Below are positions 7,530 through 16,445 of a stretch of 64,000 nucleotides of DNA, in pieces; within the stretch, counting starts at the first letter, position 1, and each line of letters opens with the position of its first letter. A program made the position numbers and the translations under genes. The DNA is taken from contig NZ_JBMGPW010000006.1 of the NCBI RefSeq assembly GCF_049060325.1, forward strand, positions 1-64,000, written 5' to 3'. The notes under the pieces were generated by a model. It made no database searches. It had not been told where the DNA came from and saw only the letters and a program-made list of their open reading frames with translations. The DNA is from Vescimonas sanitatis (GTDB lineage Bacteria > Bacillota > Clostridia > Oscillospirales > Oscillospiraceae).

Positions 7530-8749
7530 AAAACATCAAGCTGCGGATCGTGTATCTGATCCTCGGTGCGGCACTGCTGCTCTTTGCCCTTTTCATGCTG
7601 GCGGTGAACGTTGTGATCCCCGCCCACTTTGTAAGCGAGGCGGAAAAGGCACTGCGCAATGAGGCGCAGTATGAGAATCGCACCATTCCTTACACCTATG
7701 AGGGCGAGGTGTATGATGACGATTGGGACGACGGGGCGGAGGAGCATTTCTTCACGCCCAGCATTGTGTTTCTTGAGCTGGAGAACGGCTACCAGCCCAA
7801 CACATGGAGCCAGGACACCTATCGGCTGGAGAAAAAGCTGCTGGCGTATTGCAGTGAACGGTCTGTTGCGCCCAATCGATGCCACGACTTCAAGGCAGAC
7901 AAGCACCACCTGATCTTCATGCCCGTGCAGGAGGACTACGGCAATTCGGAAAAACCGTATTCCTATATCATGTACATAGATATCGGGCCTATCACCCGCT
8001 ATATCGTGACGCTGAACTGGGCGTTCTTTGGGGTGCTGCTGGCAATTTCCTCCGTTATGTGCCTGCTGGGCTTCCGCTTCGGCCGTGACATCGAAAAGGA
8101 GGCGGAGCGGCAGCAGACCTTCTTCCAGAATGCCTCCCACGAGCTGAAAACGCCGCTTATGGCGATACAGGGCTATGCGGAGGGCATACAGGCGGGCGTG
8201 ATGGACACAGGCAGCGCGGCGGAGGTGATTCTGGCGGAGAGCGACCGCATGACGGGGCTGGTGGACGAGCTTCTTGACATCTCAAAAATCGATATGGGGC
8301 GGCAGCCGCTTACCCTTTCCGAAACGGATATTCGAGAACTGCTCTACGACAGCATACGCGCCGTGGAACCGGCAGCCGCTGCCAGCGGCATTACCATCGC
8401 GCCGGACTTCCCTGAAGAACCCATCATGGTCAAATGCGATGACACGCAGATCCGCAGGGCGGTCACGAATATCCTGACCAACGGATTGCGGTATGCCCGC
8501 AGCGAGCTGCGCCTGACCTGCTGGCCCGACAAACGGAATGTGATAATCCGGATACAGGACGATGGGGATGGCATTGCCGAGGGAGACCTGCCCCACATCT
8601 TTGAGCGCTTCTACATGGGGAAAAGCGGCAAATCTGGCATCGGCCTTGCCTTGACGAAGGAGATCATCCACCTGCACAAGGGAACCATCCGCGCTTACAA
8701 CGGGGACACCGGCGCTGTGTTTGAGATCACGCTCCCGATGGGGAGATAA
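7526..8749 (+). CDS. Sensor histidine kinase
   Basis: 407 residues. There are two membrane segments, about 8-32 and 152-176, enclosing an extracellular sensor region of about 120 residues that is acidic (DDDWDDG) and of no recognised family. The HisKA box follows with phospho-acceptor H205 in SHELKTPL, and the ATPase domain has NILTNGLRYA (N box), DDGDGIAEGDLPHIFERFY (G1/F box) and SGIGLALTKEI (G2). It phosphorylates the response regulator encoded immediately upstream. The gene ends convergently with the opp operon, 79 bases away. Confidence 0.93.
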   Translation: MKNIKLRIVYLILGAALLLFALFMLAVNVVIPAHFVSEAEKALRNEAQYENRTIPYTYEGEVYDDDWDDGAEEHFFTPSIVFLELENGYQPNTWSQDTYRLEKKLLAYCSERSVAPNRCHDFKADKHHLIFMPVQEDYGNSEKPYSYIMYIDIGPITRYIVTLNWAFFGVLLAISSVMCLLGFRFGRDIEKEAERQQTFFQNASHELKTPLMAIQGYAEGIQAGVMDTGSAAEVILAESDRMTGLVDELLDISKIDMGRQPLTLSETDIRELLYDSIRAVEPAAAASGITIAPDFPEEPIMVKCDDTQIRRAVTNILTNGLRYARSELRLTCWPDKRNVIIRIQDDGDGIAEGDLPHIFERFYMGKSGKSGIGLALTKEIIHLHKGTIRAYNGDTGAVFEITLPMGR

Positions 8750-8828
8750 ATGCAGATGTCGTCCGCCAAGTACAAGACCTTAAACGCCGCCGCTTCTTTC
8801 GCGAAGCTCATCGCTCTGCGACGATTCG

Positions 8829-9794
8829 CTATCGGCGCAGTTCCTCTGCACGGTGGCAGGCAACAAGGCGGCCAGCGACAGGGCGCAGCTGCGGTGCTTC
8901 GCGGCGGCAGCGCTCTGTTGCGTAAGGGCAGCGCGTGTGAAAACGGCAGCCGGGCGGTGGGTCAGTGGGACTTGGCAGCTCCCCTGTCAGAAGCGGCTTT
9001 TCCTCAAAGCGTGCGGCTGGGTCAGCCTTGGGAATGGCGTTGATGAGAAAACGTGTATATGGGTGCAGCGGTGCGGAATAAACCTCTGCTGTACGCCCGA
9101 TTTCACATAACCGCCCGAGAAACATTACGCATATTCTGTCGGAGATGAAGCGCACAACGGACAGATCATGGCTGATGAACAGATAGCTCAGCCCGCGCTC
9201 ATGCTGGAGCTGACGAAGAAGGTTGAGTATCTGATTCTGCACCGAAACATCGAGTGCGGAGACCGGCTCATCGCAGACAATGAGTGCCGGGTCGAGGGCG
9301 ATGGCGCGTGCAATACCTATCCTCTGGCGTTGCCCGCCGGAGAACTGGTGGGGGTAGCGGAAGAGGAACTCCTCCGGGATGCCGACATCGCGCAGAAGCG
9401 AGAGCACGCGTTCGGTCATTTCCTCCTTTGTGTGGCAGAGTTTGTGCGTTTTCAGCGGCTCCGCCACAATGTCACGCACGGTCATGCGCGGATCAAGGGA
9501 GGCGTAGGGATCCTGAAATATGAGCTGCATACGGCGACGGTATGGGCCGAAGTCCTTCTCGCGGAGTGAGGTGATATCCACTCCGCCGAATGTTATCTCG
9601 CCGGAAGTTGCCTTTATGAGCCGGATAAGCGTTCGTCCAAGTGTTGATTTGCCACAGCCGGACTCACCCACAAGGGCAAGCGTTTCACCCTTGAATATCT
9701 CAAGTGACACGTCGGAAACGGCGTGTACTTTTTTCCTGTTTTTCAGAGTGAACTCCTTTGTCAGTCCCTTGGCCTCAAGCAGAATTTCGTTCAT
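8829..9794 (-). CDS. oppF: Oligopeptide/dipeptide ABC transporter ATP-binding protein (OppF type)
   Basis: 321 residues from ATG at 9794; the frame extends further, but this start overlaps the oppD stop by 4 bases (ATGA). Walker A is GESGCGKST, signature FSGGQRQR, Walker B LIVCDEP with D-loop SALDVSV, and the His switch is in FISHDLSVV. The C-terminal peptide-ABC extension contains a cysteine-rich piece (GCRFHTRCPYATERC), typical of OppD/DppD-OppF/DppF proteins and often an Fe-S site. It energises import with OppD, B and C and is the last gene of the operon. Confidence 0.93.
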   Translation of the reverse strand: MNEILLEAKGLTKEFTLKNRKKVHAVSDVSLEIFKGETLALVGESGCGKSTLGRTLIRLIKATSGEITFGGVDITSLREKDFGPYRRRMQLIFQDPYASLDPRMTVRDIVAEPLKTHKLCHTKEEMTERVLSLLRDVGIPEEFLFRYPHQFSGGQRQRIGIARAIALDPALIVCDEPVSALDVSVQNQILNLLRQLQHERGLSYLFISHDLSVVRFISDRICVMFLGRLCEIGRTAEVYSAPLHPYTRFLINAIPKADPAARFEEKPLLTGELPSPTDPPPGCRFHTRCPYATERCRREAPQLRPVAGRLVACHRAEELRR

Positions 9795-10771
9795 AGGCGC
9801 ACCTCCGGTATGTTGATACAGCGCACAAGATGACCGGAAGACACCTCCCTTAGCTCCGGCACGACATCGCCGCAGTGCGTACCGCACTTGGCGCAGCGCG
9901 GAGAAAAGCTGCACCCCACTGGCAGATGCAGTAGATTAGGAACAGTGCCGGGGATGATCTCCAGCGCACCATTGCCGCGTGCAAGCGAGGAGACGGCAGC
10001 CATGAGACCTGCGGTATAGGGGTGCATGGGGTGGGCGAATAGATCAAACGTATCCGCCTGCTCCACAACGCGGCCGGCGTACATCACATAAACGTAGTCG
10101 CACAGCTGTGCTATGACACCGAGATTGTGTGAGATGATGACAATGCCGGAGCCTGTTTCATTGCGCAGCGCACGCATGAGCTGGAGTATCTGTGCCTCGA
10201 CGGTCACGTCCAATGCCGTGGTTGGCTCATCGGCGATGACGAGCTTGGGCCGGCATATCATTGCCATCGCGATCATCACCCTCTGGCGCAGTCCGCCGGA
10301 CAGCTCATGCGGATAACAGTTATAACGCCGTTCCGGTTCGGATATGCCGACCTTGTGGAATATGCGCAGAACCTCTGCCTTTGCCTCCCGCGGCGAGATC
10401 TTACGGTGCAGCAGCAACGTCTCACGCACTTGAAGTCCAACACGCATCACAGGGTTAAGGCTCGTCATAGGCTCCTGGAAAATCATGCCTATCTCCTCGC
10501 CGCGCACAGTGGACATCTCATGCTCAGAGAGCTCCAACAGCTCCTTACCCGCAAGCTTTATACTGCCGCCGACGATTCTGCCCGGGTAGTGTAGAAGCCG
10601 CATGATGGAGCGCGCCGTCATGCTCTTCCCGCAGCCAGACTCGCCAACAATGCCGATTATTCTCCCGCGCGGAACGGATATGGACACATCATTAACGGCT
10701 TTGATCTCGCCATTTTGTGTGAAGAAGCTGGTACATAGATGCTCAACACACAGCACGGTCGCGTTGTCCAT
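9791..10771 (-). CDS. oppD: Oligopeptide/dipeptide ABC transporter ATP-binding protein (OppD type)
   Basis: 326 residues. Walker A GESGCGKSM, Q-loop GMIFQEPMTSLNP, signature LSGGLRQR, Walker B LVIADEP with TTALDVTV, and His switch in IISHNLGVIA. The C-terminal oligopeptide-transporter extension has GCSFSPRCAKC. A methionine replaces the usual T/S after the Walker A lysine (GKSM), which also occurs in other OppD proteins. It overlaps oppF by 4 bases and follows oppC after 12 bases. Confidence 0.93.
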   Translation of the reverse strand: MDNATVLCVEHLCTSFFTQNGEIKAVNDVSISVPRGRIIGIVGESGCGKSMTARSIMRLLHYPGRIVGGSIKLAGKELLELSEHEMSTVRGEEIGMIFQEPMTSLNPVMRVGLQVRETLLLHRKISPREAKAEVLRIFHKVGISEPERRYNCYPHELSGGLRQRVMIAMAMICRPKLVIADEPTTALDVTVEAQILQLMRALRNETGSGIVIISHNLGVIAQLCDYVYVMYAGRVVEQADTFDLFAHPMHPYTAGLMAAVSSLARGNGALEIIPGTVPNLLHLPVGCSFSPRCAKCGTHCGDVVPELREVSSGHLVRCINIPEVRL

Positions 10772-10783
10772 TATTCTTCCTCC

Positions 10784-11686
10784 TTACTGGTTTTTAAGAT
10801 GCGGGTCGAGTACGTCGCGCAGGCCGTCACCAAGAAAATTGAACGCCAGTACGACAACCATAATGGCGACGCTCGGCGATAGACTAAGCCAGGGTTGGCT
10901 ATAAAGAAACTGCCGCCCGGCGTTTACCATCAGTCCCCATGAGGCCTGCGGAGGTTTTATACCGATACTCAGAAAGCTTAGCGAGCTCTCTGAAAGAATA
11001 GCGGAGGGAATGTTGAGCGTAAAGAGTACGATAAGTGAAGGTGCGCAATTTGGAAAAATATGCCGGAGCATGATCACCAGCTTCCCCACACCGATGGAGC
11101 GTGCCGCCTCTACAAATTCCGTCTCCTTGAGCTTAAGCGTTTCCGCACGCACGATGCGCGCAACACTTGCCCAGTTGACGAGTGCTAAGGCAAGGAAAAT
11201 ATTGATCATCCCATCGCCGAGAGTATACATTATCGCCATTGCGAGGAACATCGACGGGAACGCCAGCATGACGTCCGCAATGCGCATGATCACGGCGTCC
11301 GTCTGCCCACCGTTGTACCCGGCGATTATACCGAGTATCGCCCCGACCAGCATAGAGATGACGGTCGGCACTATGCCGACCAGCAGTGACACCCGCGAAC
11401 CGTACAGCATCCGTGTCAGAACATCCCGCCCGGCCTCGTCCGTACCGAGCAGATGCGCACGCGACGGTGGGGCAAGGCGGTTGTGCAGGTCCATGCTGTC
11501 AAAGGTGTAGGGTGTGAGTACCGGCGCAAGAATTGCAGCGAGGATAAATAGCAGTATCACAATGGCGGAAGCTGCGGCAAGCTTGTTTTCCCGCCACAGG
11601 CGTTTTGCGGCAGAGGCAAAGGTCTCCGCCTCGCCAAGCTGTGCGCACAGTTCGTTTGGAAGTTCGGGAGATTTTCTCATGTTCAC
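10784..11686 (-). CDS. oppC: Oligopeptide ABC transporter permease (OppC type)
   Basis: 300 residues with six predicted membrane segments, the first at about 36-58 after a cytoplasmic N-terminus. The binding-protein-dependent transport signature (EAA loop) is visible around VEAARSIGVGKLVIMLRHIFPN. A periplasmic-type loop after the first segment has LLGTDEAGRDVLTRMLYG, characteristic of OppC/DppC. It overlaps oppB by 4 bases and pairs with OppB to form the membrane channel. Confidence 0.93.
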   Translation of the reverse strand: MNMRKSPELPNELCAQLGEAETFASAAKRLWRENKLAAASAIVILLFILAAILAPVLTPYTFDSMDLHNRLAPPSRAHLLGTDEAGRDVLTRMLYGSRVSLLVGIVPTVISMLVGAILGIIAGYNGGQTDAVIMRIADVMLAFPSMFLAMAIMYTLGDGMINIFLALALVNWASVARIVRAETLKLKETEFVEAARSIGVGKLVIMLRHIFPNCAPSLIVLFTLNIPSAILSESSLSFLSIGIKPPQASWGLMVNAGRQFLYSQPWLSLSPSVAIMVVVLAFNFLGDGLRDVLDPHLKNQ

Positions 11687-12606
11687 ACCTCCTTACTTAT
11701 GCGTGGGTCAAGTGCGGCATACAGGCAGTCGGCCACAAGGTTGCCGAGAATGACAAGAAGCGTTGAGAAGAGTATTGTACCCTGCAGGAGCGGAATATCG
11801 CGCCCTTCAATTGCCTGCACAAGCAGACGGCCTATGCCGTTGACAGAGAACACCGTTTCGCATATCACAGCACCTGAGAGAAGAGAGGAAAGCTGTACTG
11901 CCATCATTGTTATCACCGGCAGCAGTGCGTTTCTCAGCGCATGCACGATGATAACACCGATCTGACGGTGACCCTTGGCCCGTGCGGTGTCGATATAATC
12001 CTCCTGCATGACCTCCAGCAGAGTAGAGCGTGTGAGGCGTGCAATACTGCCTGCACTATTCCAACCGAGGGCGATGGCGGGGAGAATGTATCCGGTCCAG
12101 CTATCCACGCCGGAGATAGGGAGCCAGTTAAGCCTATACGCCAGAAAGTATTGCAGCACCATTGCCACCATGAAAACTGGTACAGATACACCAAGCAGAG
12201 ACATGCCCATGAAGAGCCGGTCGAGTATCCCGTTTTTTTTCACAGCGGCGATTATACCGCAGGCTATACCAGTCACCCACGCGATGAGTGCTGCAGCAAG
12301 CGCGAGGTGAACGGTGTTGGGAAACGCCACACCGATAAGCTCCGTCACACTGCGGTTGAGGGAGTAGCTCGTGCCGAAGTCACCGCACACAGCATCGGAT
12401 ATGTAACGCCAAAACTGTACGTATATCGGCTGATCCAGCCCGAGCTCGCGTGTCATGCGCTCGATCGTCTCTAACTTTGCGTGCTCACCCATCATCGTGA
12501 CAATAGCGTTGCCCGGTACGATGCGAAGCATTATGAAGATAAGCAGCGCCACGCCAAGCATTACTATCGCGGCTTGAATGACGCGGTTGAGTATGTTTCT
12601 TGCCAA
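11683..12606 (-). CDS. oppB: Oligopeptide ABC transporter permease (OppB type)
   Basis: About 307 residues with six membrane segments; the first, RVIQAAIVMLGVALLIFIM, is followed by the OppB/DppB motif RIVPGNA. The EAA loop is DYIDTARAKGHRQIGVIIVHALRNALLP. The start is chosen as TTG at 12606, because AGGAGG lies 8 bases upstream. An earlier in-frame GTG at 12639 lies inside a perfect hairpin (12634-12657) and has no ribosome-binding site. Together with OppC it forms the translocation pore for peptides. Confidence 0.9.
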   Translation of the reverse strand: MARNILNRVIQAAIVMLGVALLIFIMLRIVPGNAIVTMMGEHAKLETIERMTRELGLDQPIYVQFWRYISDAVCGDFGTSYSLNRSVTELIGVAFPNTVHLALAAALIAWVTGIACGIIAAVKKNGILDRLFMGMSLLGVSVPVFMVAMVLQYFLAYRLNWLPISGVDSWTGYILPAIALGWNSAGSIARLTRSTLLEVMQEDYIDTARAKGHRQIGVIIVHALRNALLPVITMMAVQLSSLLSGAVICETVFSVNGIGRLLVQAIEGRDIPLLQGTILFSTLLVILGNLVADCLYAALDPRISKEV

Positions 12607-12633
12607 TAACTCAGCCTCCTGAATACACAGCGC

Positions 12634-12657
12634 GGACACCCGAAATATCGGGTGTCC
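12634..12657 (-). promoter_or_regulatory. Intercistronic hairpin between oppA and oppB
   Basis: Perfect 10-bp stem GGACACCCGA / TCGGGTGTCC with a 4-nt loop, 27 bases behind the oppA stop and without a U-tract. Such structures usually stabilise the binding-protein mRNA or partly attenuate transcription, so that OppA is made in excess over the membrane parts. Confidence 0.65.
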
Positions 12658-12683
12658 TGCCGCACATTGATATGTATTTTTAA

Positions 12684-14309
12684 TTACTTGAGCGTTACGT
12701 CATTAACGTAGAAGTTGCTGAACCCTGCCCAGTAAGGGATAAAGCTCTCAACGCGATCGCCAATCGCAAATAGGTGGGTGCTGCCTAGAAGCGGAACCCA
12801 GGCGGCATCATCGACGACGATCTTCTTTTCAAGTGCCTGATACTCTGCCATGCGCTTGGCGTCATCCGTGATGCCGGAGGCTGCGGCAACACGCGCCATG
12901 ACCTCGGTGTCAGAGTAGTTCAAGCTGCGGATGCGCGTCTTGGCGGCACTGCCGAAGAAGGTGTACATAATGTTGGCGGGATCATTATAGTCCATCGTCC
13001 ATGTGGCGATGAAGGAGTCCATCTCGCCGGACTTACGCAGGTCGAGCCAGGACGACTCGTCATAGCTTTTTATCCCAGCATTGATACCGATTGCCTGCAG
13101 GTTCTGCTGCACGACCTGATAGACGAGCTGAAGATTGCTGGAGGCGGAGGAGTCCATGGAAAGCTCGAAACTTATCTCGCCGTCGGCGTAGCCTGCATCG
13201 GCAAGAAGTGCCTTCGCACCTTCGGGATCGTAAGCGGAACGTGTGAGATCTTTGTTAAAGCCCCAGACGCCCTTAGGAATAATGCCGTTTTCGACCATGG
13301 CGTTCCCAGCGTAGATGGAGGAAACGATAGTGTCGGCATCAACTGCCATCTGCAGTGCCTTGCGCACGTTGACATCAGAGAGGTACTGATTGTTCTCGTT
13401 GAGTGCAAAGTACGTAAGTCCCACCCGAGAGCTGACAACAAGCTTGTCGGCGTACTGCGCTTTATAGGTGGCCTCGACAATGCTGGAATCAAGAGCCTCA
13501 AGGTCAATGATGTCCAATTCGCCATTCTGATACATGAGGTTCTGGGTGGAGGGGTCGGGAATGATGGAGACGATCGCTTTCTTTACGGACGGTACATCTC
13601 CCCAGTATTTGTCGTTGTATTCAAGGGTGAAATGGTCGTTTACGACCCATTCCGTTACCTTATAGGGGCCGGTACCGACGGTATCCTCGCAGCTTAAACC
13701 AAAATTGGCGACGCTCTCTACGGTTTCCTTATCCACAATGGACATAGCAGGAGAGGTGAGCTCTGCAAGGAAACCTGCGTTCGCGGTGTTGAGCGTGATG
13801 GAAAAATGTGTATCGTCGATTACGGCAAAGCCCTCAAGTGTGTCGGCCTCGCCGTTTTGCAGAGCCTCAGCACCGACGACCTCAAGAGGAATATCGTCGT
13901 TCACACCGCCGGCAGTCAGAAGCCGCTCAAACGTGTACTGGACATCGTCGGCAGTCAATGCATTGCCGTTGGAGAAGACGATCCCGTCTTTCAGCGTGAA
14001 GGTGTAGGTCAGACCATCGTCAGAAACCATATGACTCTCGCAGAGGCTGGAAACGATGGCCGTACTGCCGTCAGATTGAACCTCAGACTCAAACAGGCGG
14101 TCAAATACGTTCATAGGCACCATGTAGTCGTCTGTGGTCTGCGAAACATCCATGGTGCTGATGTCATAGAGTGCTGCAACACGCAGCACTCCTTGCTCAA
14201 CGGCCGTACCGTTACTTCCCGGGGTGGGTGTGGTCGCTCTGGTAGAGCCACAGGCTGTCATCGCGAGAATGCTTACGCAGATAAGCGAAACAAAAACAAA
14301 TCTTCTCAA
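12684..14309 (-). CDS. oppA: Oligopeptide ABC transporter substrate-binding lipoprotein (OppA type)
   Basis: 541 residues starting with TTG at 14309, with GGAGG 6 bases upstream. Lipoprotein signal peptide with lipobox LAMTAC, lipidated C20, then a Thr/Pro/Gly linker. The mature part is an SBP family 5 protein: LTADDVQYTFERL, VGTGPYKVTEW, and the C-terminal lobe with KTRIRSLNYSDTEVM. It binds peptides outside the membrane and delivers them to OppBC. It is the first gene of the operon, and a TATAAT element lies 55 bases upstream. Peptide preference (oligo- or dipeptide, or nickel-type ligand) cannot be told from sequence. Confidence 0.92.
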   Translation of the reverse strand: MRRFVFVSLICVSILAMTACGSTRATTPTPGSNGTAVEQGVLRVAALYDISTMDVSQTTDDYMVPMNVFDRLFESEVQSDGSTAIVSSLCESHMVSDDGLTYTFTLKDGIVFSNGNALTADDVQYTFERLLTAGGVNDDIPLEVVGAEALQNGEADTLEGFAVIDDTHFSITLNTANAGFLAELTSPAMSIVDKETVESVANFGLSCEDTVGTGPYKVTEWVVNDHFTLEYNDKYWGDVPSVKKAIVSIIPDPSTQNLMYQNGELDIIDLEALDSSIVEATYKAQYADKLVVSSRVGLTYFALNENNQYLSDVNVRKALQMAVDADTIVSSIYAGNAMVENGIIPKGVWGFNKDLTRSAYDPEGAKALLADAGYADGEISFELSMDSSASSNLQLVYQVVQQNLQAIGINAGIKSYDESSWLDLRKSGEMDSFIATWTMDYNDPANIMYTFFGSAAKTRIRSLNYSDTEVMARVAAASGITDDAKRMAEYQALEKKIVVDDAAWVPLLGSTHLFAIGDRVESFIPYWAGFSNFYVNDVTLK

Positions 14310-14363
14310 GTTGATCCTCCATTCAAAATAGATGTTGTGGTGTCAAAACTGTCTTACGAGGTC

Positions 14364-14369
14364 ATTATA
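14364..14369 (-). promoter_or_regulatory. -10 element of the opp operon
   Basis: TATAAT on the minus strand, 55 bases before the oppA start. The -35 position (17-bp spacer) reads TTTTAA, a weak match, so activation or an extended element may be needed. Confidence 0.55.
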
Positions 14370-14392
14370 CAGGGAATAGTTTGCAATTAAAA

Positions 14393-14829
14393 CCGTTAAA
14401 AGTGGGTGAAAAGCTGCAAAAAGTGCTATTTACCGCTTCCCGTCACGCTGCAGCGTGCGGCAACAGCTTCAGAAAGCTTTTGCTTGTCTTCCGGAAAAGA
14501 GGAACACTTCCGCCCCTACAAGGCTCTACTATACCAAAATCCGTCTGGCAGCGGCATTATGAATGTGCTTGAACTGAATCCTTATCATTGCTGAGTCAGA
14601 TGATATTGGATTTATCACAGGAGGATAGGGCGGCGCATTAGAGGAGCGGCTTTTCAATGTGTGTCTTGATGCCTCTACATTCGAGATGACCCGTTAGAGA
14701 TTTAGGAACTTAACATGGACTTTATTTTCGACATGGTAAAATGAATAAGCGGGAGCTTCTGCCGTCCGAGGGCGGCTGCAATGCACCGCAAAACCTGCGG
14801 ATGCAGAGTTATTTACAAGGAGAAGATGT
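14393..14829. other. Intergenic stretch between divergent opp and the YcxB-like gene
   Basis: Short frames here have no ribosome-binding sites and look like chance. The sequence contains a small CACGCTGCAGCGTG palindrome near 14443 and becomes AT-rich near 14700-14740, where a promoter for the next gene is expected, but I cannot place one with confidence. Confidence 0.35.
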
Positions 14830-15354
14830 ATGACATTTGAAATTCACAGCGACATCACAAATCGATCTATGACCATAGCCGCCCGCGCGATGCGCAAGGT
14901 GCTGCGGCGAAAACGCAGCATCCTTTGGGCCGTTTTCGGCTGGAGCGTCTTTTTCATCAACGCATTGCTGCTGATCCCATTCGACGGAGAGCCTTTTACG
15001 CTCGATGCCCGTACGGTGATTTCCCTGCTGGTAGAGGTGATGCTGCTGTCCGTTCTGCTGTTTCAGGATCGATTCAATGGAATGATCGCCTGCAAAAACA
15101 CGCTGGCAGGCACAGAGGACTATCATGTTGTGTTCGGCGAGGATTCCTATACTGTCGTTACGGCGGCCACCACCTCCACCTTCCGCTACGAGCTGATCGA
15201 CGCACTGGCTGAGTCGCAGGACTACATCATCTTTCTGATGAAAAAACGCTATGCGCAGCCTCTGGATAAGCGTACTCTTACCGGCGGGACGGTGGAGGAA
15301 TTCGAACGATTTCTTGAGGAGAAGACCGGAAAGACGTTCCGGCGTGTGAAATGA
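14830..15354 (+). CDS. YcxB-like membrane protein
   Basis: 174 residues. The N-terminal cytoplasmic piece (about 1-30) is followed by two membrane segments (about 31-52 and 62-80), then a soluble C-terminal domain. In that domain the pattern YHVVFGEDSYTV ... YELIDALAESQDYIIFLMKKRYAQPLDKRTL matches the C-terminal domain of YcxB-type proteins. Function is not known for the family. AAGGAGAAGATGT precedes the ATG. The stop overlaps the next small gene (ATGA), so they are co-translated. Confidence 0.7.
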   Translation: MTFEIHSDITNRSMTIAARAMRKVLRRKRSILWAVFGWSVFFINALLLIPFDGEPFTLDARTVISLLVEVMLLSVLLFQDRFNGMIACKNTLAGTEDYHVVFGEDSYTVVTAATTSTFRYELIDALAESQDYIIFLMKKRYAQPLDKRTLTGGTVEEFERFLEEKTGKTFRRVK

Positions 15355-15512
15355 ACGAGTTTTCTATAACGCCCTTTCGCGGGCTGCATTTGCTTCTGCT
15401 TTTGCTGACGGCAGCGGCAGTGCTGCTCCTATTCTTGCTGTTGCGCGGCGCACTGAACCAAACCAGTGAGGCACAGATGGATGCGCTGGTGGCTGAGTTC
15501 TGCGCGGAGTAG
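15351..15512 (+). CDS. Small single-span membrane protein
   Basis: 53 residues, start overlapping the stop of the YcxB-like gene by 4 bases. It has a very leucine-rich membrane segment at about 12-31 (LHLLLLLLTAAAVLLLFLLL), then a short polar tail ending FCAE. No family is recognised. The translational coupling suggests it works with the YcxB-like protein. Confidence 0.55.
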   Translation: MNEFSITPFRGLHLLLLLLTAAAVLLLFLLLRGALNQTSEAQMDALVAEFCAE

Positions 15513-15808
15513 GCACCGATTTTGGTTTCGCCCGGCCGCCTGATGCCTCAAAAAAGAGCATCGTCACCTACTTAGACGACAATATGGTGTTGTGTGAGGT
15601 CGAAGTCTTGAGGACGGATAGAAGCGCAGTCGCAGAGAGCATCTGCGGCTGCGCTTCTTGTATTCCGGCCACGGTACAAACGGATGGCTTTGACCGTTGC
15701 CCTCGGTTTCTAAGGAGACACGAAGTGCGCTACATGGAAGCACACTTCATGATGGAATAAGATTTTTGCAGAAGATGCAGAAATCTGTCGAAACGGAGGT
15801 CTCAGCAC
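15513..15808. other. Intergenic stretch with a long hairpin
   Basis: It holds a 16-bp stem (GAAGCGCAGTCGCAGA at 15621-15636, partner at 15642-15657, one wobble) followed by TTGTATT, probably the terminator of the preceding pair. No other feature is seen. Confidence 0.45.
15621..15664 (+). terminator. Probable intrinsic terminator
   Basis: 16-bp stem with 5-nt loop and a weak T-rich end, behind the YcxB-like gene pair. Confidence 0.55.
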
Positions 15809-16075
15809 ATGAATCCATATAAAGAAATACTCCGAAAATTCTTCTCGGAATATGTCGGCACTTTGAGAAAACGCAGGGGACTGACACAGGAGCAGATGGC
15901 GGAGAAGCTTCGTATCACCGGGCGGGCATATAGCGATTTGGAGCGGGGCATATACTGCTTTTCTGCTGTTGCACTGGTGTTCCTGCTGCTCATGCTGGAG
16001 GAAGGGGAGATAAAGGAAATCTTATCTCCCTTGCGGGAGGAAATTGAAAAAGTCGAGAACAGAGAGGTGGCGTAG
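15809..16075 (+). CDS. Small XRE-family DNA-binding protein
   Basis: 88 residues. The HTH covers about 14-66: LRKRRGLTQEQMAEKLRITGRAYSDLERG, followed by a helix-rich SAVALVFLLLML and a charged C-terminus (EEIEKVENREVA). There is no extra domain. GAGGTCTCAGCAC precedes the ATG. It lies 6 bases ahead of the Spo0A-domain gene in the same direction, so the two are one unit. Together they look like a two-protein regulatory module. Confidence 0.75.
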   Translation: MNPYKEILRKFFSEYVGTLRKRRGLTQEQMAEKLRITGRAYSDLERGIYCFSAVALVFLLLMLEEGEIKEILSPLREEIEKVENREVA

Positions 16076-16081
16076 TGATCC

Positions 16082-16417
16082 ATGGAGATTGGGGATATAT
16101 ACGGGCTTTTGCGCCGGCTTGGCCTATCTGCGGAAAACACGCGCTTTTTTCATGTTTCGTATGCTGTCTACCTGATGACCCGGCAGCCAGCCCGGACGCC
16201 GTTTGCTGAATGGTGGCTGTACCCGGCGGTTGCCGGACACTATCACACCTGTATTTTCAACGTGAAGAGCAGCGTCTGCGTTGCGGTGGACCGGGTATGG
16301 GAAACGGAAAGAGAAGCCCTGAGATCCATCACGAAGTATCCCTTGAAGCGAAAGCCTCTTCCTTCAGAGTTTATTGCCATTCTTGCCGCCTACATCAAGA
16401 GCGGCGACGCAGCGTGA
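16082..16417 (+). CDS. Stand-alone Spo0A C-terminal (DNA-binding) domain protein
   Basis: 111 residues that align along the effector domain of the sporulation regulator Spo0A. The first helices are IYGLLRRLGLSAENTRFFHVSYAVYLM, then LYPAVAGHYHT matches LYPDIAKKYNT of Spo0A, the recognition-helix area is NVKSSVCVAVDRVWETE, and the C-terminus KPLPSEFIAILAAYI matches KPTNSEFIAMVADKL. The receiver domain is absent, so the protein cannot be controlled by the phosphorelay. It may bind 0A-box-like DNA or antagonise Spo0A; this is inference. It follows the XRE gene by 6 bases. The family assignment rests on my recall of Spo0A, not on a search. Confidence 0.75.
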   Translation: MEIGDIYGLLRRLGLSAENTRFFHVSYAVYLMTRQPARTPFAEWWLYPAVAGHYHTCIFNVKSSVCVAVDRVWETEREALRSITKYPLKRKPLPSEFIAILAAYIKSGDAA

Positions 16418-16445
16418 GCCTTTCGCAATTACCGTGTGCTTAGGG

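Noticed and set aside
8750..9569. Plus-strand open frames opposite oppF
   Set aside because: They lie antisense to a well-conserved ATPase and have no family features or ribosome-binding sites.
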